Positions 11,385 to 13,711 of a stretch of 13,711 bases of DNA are shown here, piece by piece (the stretch's first letter is position 1; each line of letters begins with the position of its first letter). The DNA is from Candidatus Omnitrophota bacterium (GTDB taxonomy: Bacteria > Omnitrophota > Koll11 > Gygaellales > JAHJCI01), in contig JAUXFU010000005.1 of the NCBI GenBank assembly GCA_030622705.1, positions 1 to 13,711 of the forward strand, in the 5' to 3' direction. Position numbers and translations under genes: made by a program. Under the pieces are notes generated by a model. That model had not been told where the DNA came from. It did no database searches and saw only the letters and a program-made list of their open reading frames with translations.

Positions 11385-12887
11385 ATGCTGCTTAAACCCC
11401 AGATAAAAGATATAAAGATTGTTACCTATTATTTAGGTAAGATTATTATTGGATTAAGTCTTACTTTGATCTTGCCGCTTGTTTGGGCTTTGGTTAATCA
11501 AGAGGTAAATCCGGCGATGGACTTTGGCATTGGTCTTTTGATTAGCTTGATTGTTGGTTTAACGCTGATTATGCTTTGTAGAACTCAGGATGACCTGAAT
11601 TGGATGCAGGGAATGAGCCTGGTGGGTTTAGGTTGGCTGGCAGCGATGTTCTTGGGGGCCATTCCCTTGTTTCTAAGCGGCCATTGGGGGTCTTATTTAG
11701 ATGCCTGTTTTGACGCTATGTCCGGTTTTGCTACTACCGGCCTGACTTTGGTTCAGGACTTAGACCATCTGTCTACTTCTTGTAATCTCTGGCGGCACCT
11801 GATGATGTTTATCGGCGGCCAGGGGGTTATTATTGTTGCTTTATCCTTTTTTATGCGCGGCTTATCCGGAGCGTTTAAAATGTATGTGGGCGAGGCGCGG
11901 GAGGAAAGAGTATTGCCTAATGTGCTGCATACAGCCAGGTTTCTCTGGCTGGTTAGCATCGTGTATCTTATCTTAGGTAGTACTGTTTTAGGCTGTATTG
12001 CCCGTGCCGAGGGCATTTCAAAAGGCACCTCTTTTTTTCATGGCTTGTGTATATTTATGGCTGCTTTTGATACGGGCGGGTTCAGTCCTCAATCGCAGAA
12101 TATACTCTATTACCATAGTTTTCCATTCGAGATAGCTACTATCTTATTGATGATATTAGGGGCAATAAATTTTAAATTGCATTATAGCCTCTGGACCGGC
12201 AATAAAAAAGAGATTTTCAGGAATATTGAAATCATCACTCTTTTTGTCAGCGTTACGGTGCTTTTCTTGCTTGTCGCCATTGGGCTAAATAGGGCGGGAG
12301 TTTATCCTGAACCGGTTATTTTATTTCGCAAGGGATTTTATCAGCTTATTTCTGCTCACACCGGCACGGGATATATGACCATATACACCAAGCAATTTAT
12401 TCGACAATGGCCAGGTTTTGCCTTTATAGGAATTATTTTGGCAATGAGTCTGGGTGGTTCTACGTGTTCTACCACCGGAGGAATTAAGTTATTAAGGCTG
12501 AATATCTTTCTTAAGGCTCTGGCAGGAGAAATCAAAAGAATTATGCTTCCGGAGTCAACTGTGTTGACTCAGAAATTTCATCATATTCAGGAGCTGGTCC
12601 TGGAGGATAAGCAGATTCGCGTTAGCCTTTTGATTTGCTTAATGTATCTTGGATTATATATTGTCGGAACGGTGGTTGGTTGTTTTTGTGGTTACCCTTT
12701 GCATGAGGCTATGTTTGAGTCGGTTTCTGCCGGCGCGAATGTTGGACTCTCCTGTGGGATAACTGATCCCGCTATGCCGTTATTGCTTAAAATAACCTAT
12801 ATATTTCAAATGTGGGTAGGCAGGCTGGAATTCATTTCAATTTTTACCCTTTTTGGTGTTTTGGTCGCGGCAGTTAAGGGGAAATAA
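11385..12887 (+). CDS. trkH: TrkH-family potassium transporter, pore subunit
   Basis: A 500-residue integral membrane protein of the TrkH/KtrB superfamily, with four M1-P-M2 repeats. The four selectivity-filter loops are visible: GFATTGLT (114-121), AAFDTGGFSP (226-235), SAHTGTGYMT (323-332) and SVSAGANVGLS (446-456). SLGGSTCSTTGGIKLLR (355-371) is the broken helix and gating loop after the third filter, and MWVGRLEFISIF (476-487) closes the last helix as in other TrkH. It moves K+ inward, gated by the TrkA ring. The N-terminus LLKPQIKDIKIVTYYLG then a first helix is normal. No Shine-Dalgarno precedes ATG 11385. The stop overlaps the next ATG by one base (TAATG at 12885-12889), so the next gene is coupled to it. 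Confidence 0.95.
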   Translation: MLLKPQIKDIKIVTYYLGKIIIGLSLTLILPLVWALVNQEVNPAMDFGIGLLISLIVGLTLIMLCRTQDDLNWMQGMSLVGLGWLAAMFLGAIPLFLSGHWGSYLDACFDAMSGFATTGLTLVQDLDHLSTSCNLWRHLMMFIGGQGVIIVALSFFMRGLSGAFKMYVGEAREERVLPNVLHTARFLWLVSIVYLILGSTVLGCIARAEGISKGTSFFHGLCIFMAAFDTGGFSPQSQNILYYHSFPFEIATILLMILGAINFKLHYSLWTGNKKEIFRNIEIITLFVSVTVLFLLVAIGLNRAGVYPEPVILFRKGFYQLISAHTGTGYMTIYTKQFIRQWPGFAFIGIILAMSLGGSTCSTTGGIKLLRLNIFLKALAGEIKRIMLPESTVLTQKFHHIQELVLEDKQIRVSLLICLMYLGLYIVGTVVGCFCGYPLHEAMFESVSAGANVGLSCGITDPAMPLLLKITYIFQMWVGRLEFISIFTLFGVLVAAVKGK

Positions 12888-13414
12888 TGCCACAGATTCA
12901 TACTGATAAAGCACGGCATAGGTTCGCATTAATGATTCTTTTTGCCTCTTGCCTCTTGCCTCTTGCCTCTTGCTTCTTACTTCTTACTTCTTGTTATGCC
13001 CAGGAAGTATCCAGCGTTGAGCTCATCGAAAATGCCCAAAGATATGACGGCAGACAGGTAATTTATGAAGGCGAGGTTATTGGTGAGATAATGCGCAGAA
13101 GCGATGGCGTATGGGTTAATGTTAAGGACGGAGAATATTCTATCGGTGTTTGGATGTCTCCGGAATTAGCCGACTTAATTCATTATAGAGGCAGCTATAA
13201 AATGCAGGGAGATATACTGCGGATTAGCGGTATATTTAATCGCGCCTGTTCACAACACGGCGGAGATCTGGATATTCACGCGATTTCTCTGCGTAAGATA
13301 AAATCCGGCTGGCAGAGGCAGGAAAGGGTAATTTTGGCTAAGCAGAATCTTTTAATTACGCTTTTGGTGGTTTTATGTCTAATTTTAATCTTGAGAGTCT
13401 TAATAATCAGATAG
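12887..13414 (+). CDS. exported, membrane-anchored protein with OB-fold-like domain
   Basis: A 175-residue protein of unknown role. Residues 16-36 form a hydrophobic export signal, MILFASCLLPLASCFLLL then TSC, coded by seven 7-nt repeat units. LTSC at 33-36 fits a lipobox, and LASC at 26-29 also does, so a lipoprotein or a cleaved signal ending near YAQ is possible. The middle (about 42-140, VELIENAQRYDGRQVIYEGEVIGEIMRRSDGVWVNVKDG to IFNRACSQHGGDLDIHA) reads like the OB-fold domains of exported DNA-binding-like proteins. Residues about 154-174 are a C-terminal membrane helix. Translation is probably coupled to trkH through the TAATG overlap; M16 (12932) is an alternative start. Its end overlaps pheS by 40 nt. 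It may simply be carried with its neighbours. Confidence 0.75.
   Translation: MPQIHTDKARHRFALMILFASCLLPLASCFLLLTSCYAQEVSSVELIENAQRYDGRQVIYEGEVIGEIMRRSDGVWVNVKDGEYSIGVWMSPELADLIHYRGSYKMQGDILRISGIFNRACSQHGGDLDIHAISLRKIKSGWQRQERVILAKQNLLITLLVVLCLILILRVLIIR
12944..12992 (+). repeat. seven tandem 7-nt units inside the signal peptide
   Basis: Four GCCTCTT units (12944-12971), one GCTTCTT (12972-12978) and two ACTTCTT (12979-12992) follow without a break. Because 7 is not a multiple of 3, three units encode a 7-residue period: ASCLLPL, ASCFLLL, TSC. Gain or loss of one unit would shift the frame. Confidence 0.9.
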
Positions 13415-13711
13415 AGCAGGATTTTGCCAATATTGCTAATCCCCAGATGCTGGAGGCATTGAGGGTAAAATATCTGGGCAGAAAGGGAATTTTAGCTGAG
13501 CTTACCTCCGGCATCTCCGGGTTGCCGGCTGAGCAGAGGCCTCAGCTTGGACAACAGGCCAATCGGATTAAACAAAGGATTTCCAGGCTATTAGAGGAAG
13601 GTAATCAGTCATTTAAATCCGCAGCCGAGAACCGGCAGCCAGGAATTCAGATAGATATTACCCAACCGGGAATAACCCGGGAGTTAGGCCGATGTCATTT
13701 GATTACCCAAA
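13375..13711 (+). CDS. pheS: phenylalanyl-tRNA synthetase alpha subunit, 3' truncated by the window edge
   Basis: The first 112 codons of PheS are present. The N-terminal coiled coil starts MSNFNLESLNNQIEQDFANI, followed by LEALRVKYLGRKGILAELTSGI and NRIKQRISRLLEE, which is the alpha-subunit pattern (family VRYLGKKGxLTxLLK). The last residues DITQPGITRELGRCHLITQ match the segment leading into the catalytic core, DVTLPGR..ELGxxHPITQ. PheS and PheT form a heterotetramer charging tRNA-Phe. ATG 13375 lies 40 nt inside the preceding gene in another frame, with a weak GGTGG ribosome site; translational coupling is likely. The rest, and any pheT, lies beyond the window. Confidence 0.95.
   Translation, partial: MSNFNLESLNNQIEQDFANIANPQMLEALRVKYLGRKGILAELTSGISGLPAEQRPQLGQQANRIKQRISRLLEEGNQSFKSAAENRQPGIQIDITQPGITRELGRCHLITQ

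Overview
This window looks like chromosomal housekeeping DNA from an uncultured bacterium. The gene order, the protein styles (a compact ThrRS without a TGS domain, single-domain TrkA proteins in tandem) and the repeat-rich gaps recall Candidatus Omnitrophota (OP3) or a relative in the PVC neighbourhood. That placement is an inference from the sequence alone and is tentative. All protein genes and tRNAs lie on the + strand. There is no rRNA, CRISPR array, transposase or prophage gene.

Layout. (1) Positions 1-447 hold the 3' part of a LAGLIDADG homing endonuclease, followed by a chromosome-partitioning pair, parA and parB, which are unusually separated by a 243-nt structured gap. ndk follows. 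(2) Positions 3048-5768 hold yicC, gmk, rpoZ and a coaC-type flavoprotein. This matches the order around yloC, gmk, rpoZ and coaBC in many bacteria, but the CoaB half is absent. A 363-nt hairpin and repeat cluster separates gmk from rpoZ. (3) Positions 6009-6350 hold tRNA-Cys(GCA), tRNA-Leu(UAA) and tRNA-Val(GAC). (4) Positions 6443-9546 hold thrS, infC, rpmI and rplT, a classic translation cluster. infC is best read as starting at an AUU codon, the rare start used for IF3 autoregulation. (5) Positions 9614-12887 hold two tandem single-unit TrkA (RCK) proteins, a possible 48-codon membrane peptide and TrkH, together a potassium uptake system. (6) A membrane-anchored, OB-fold-like exported protein and the start of pheS close the window, with overlapping reading frames.

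The genes themselves are ordinary. The unexpected layer is in the gaps. Nearly every intergenic space carries a different small element made of short units repeated every 7 to 15 nt and folded into hairpins. One 12-mer (ATTACACAGATT or its complement) occurs seven times, always between genes. Other gaps carry CGGATTACCACGGAT, TTCGACT/AGTCGAA, TTTCCGTG, CTACTCGTTA or GAGGATC words. Several hairpins include a stop codon or end next to a start codon, and the genes downstream of them often lack a Shine-Dalgarno sequence. Two elements have apparently entered coding sequence: a palindrome-bearing 14-codon insert in coaC, and seven 7-nt units that encode the signal peptide of the gene after trkH.
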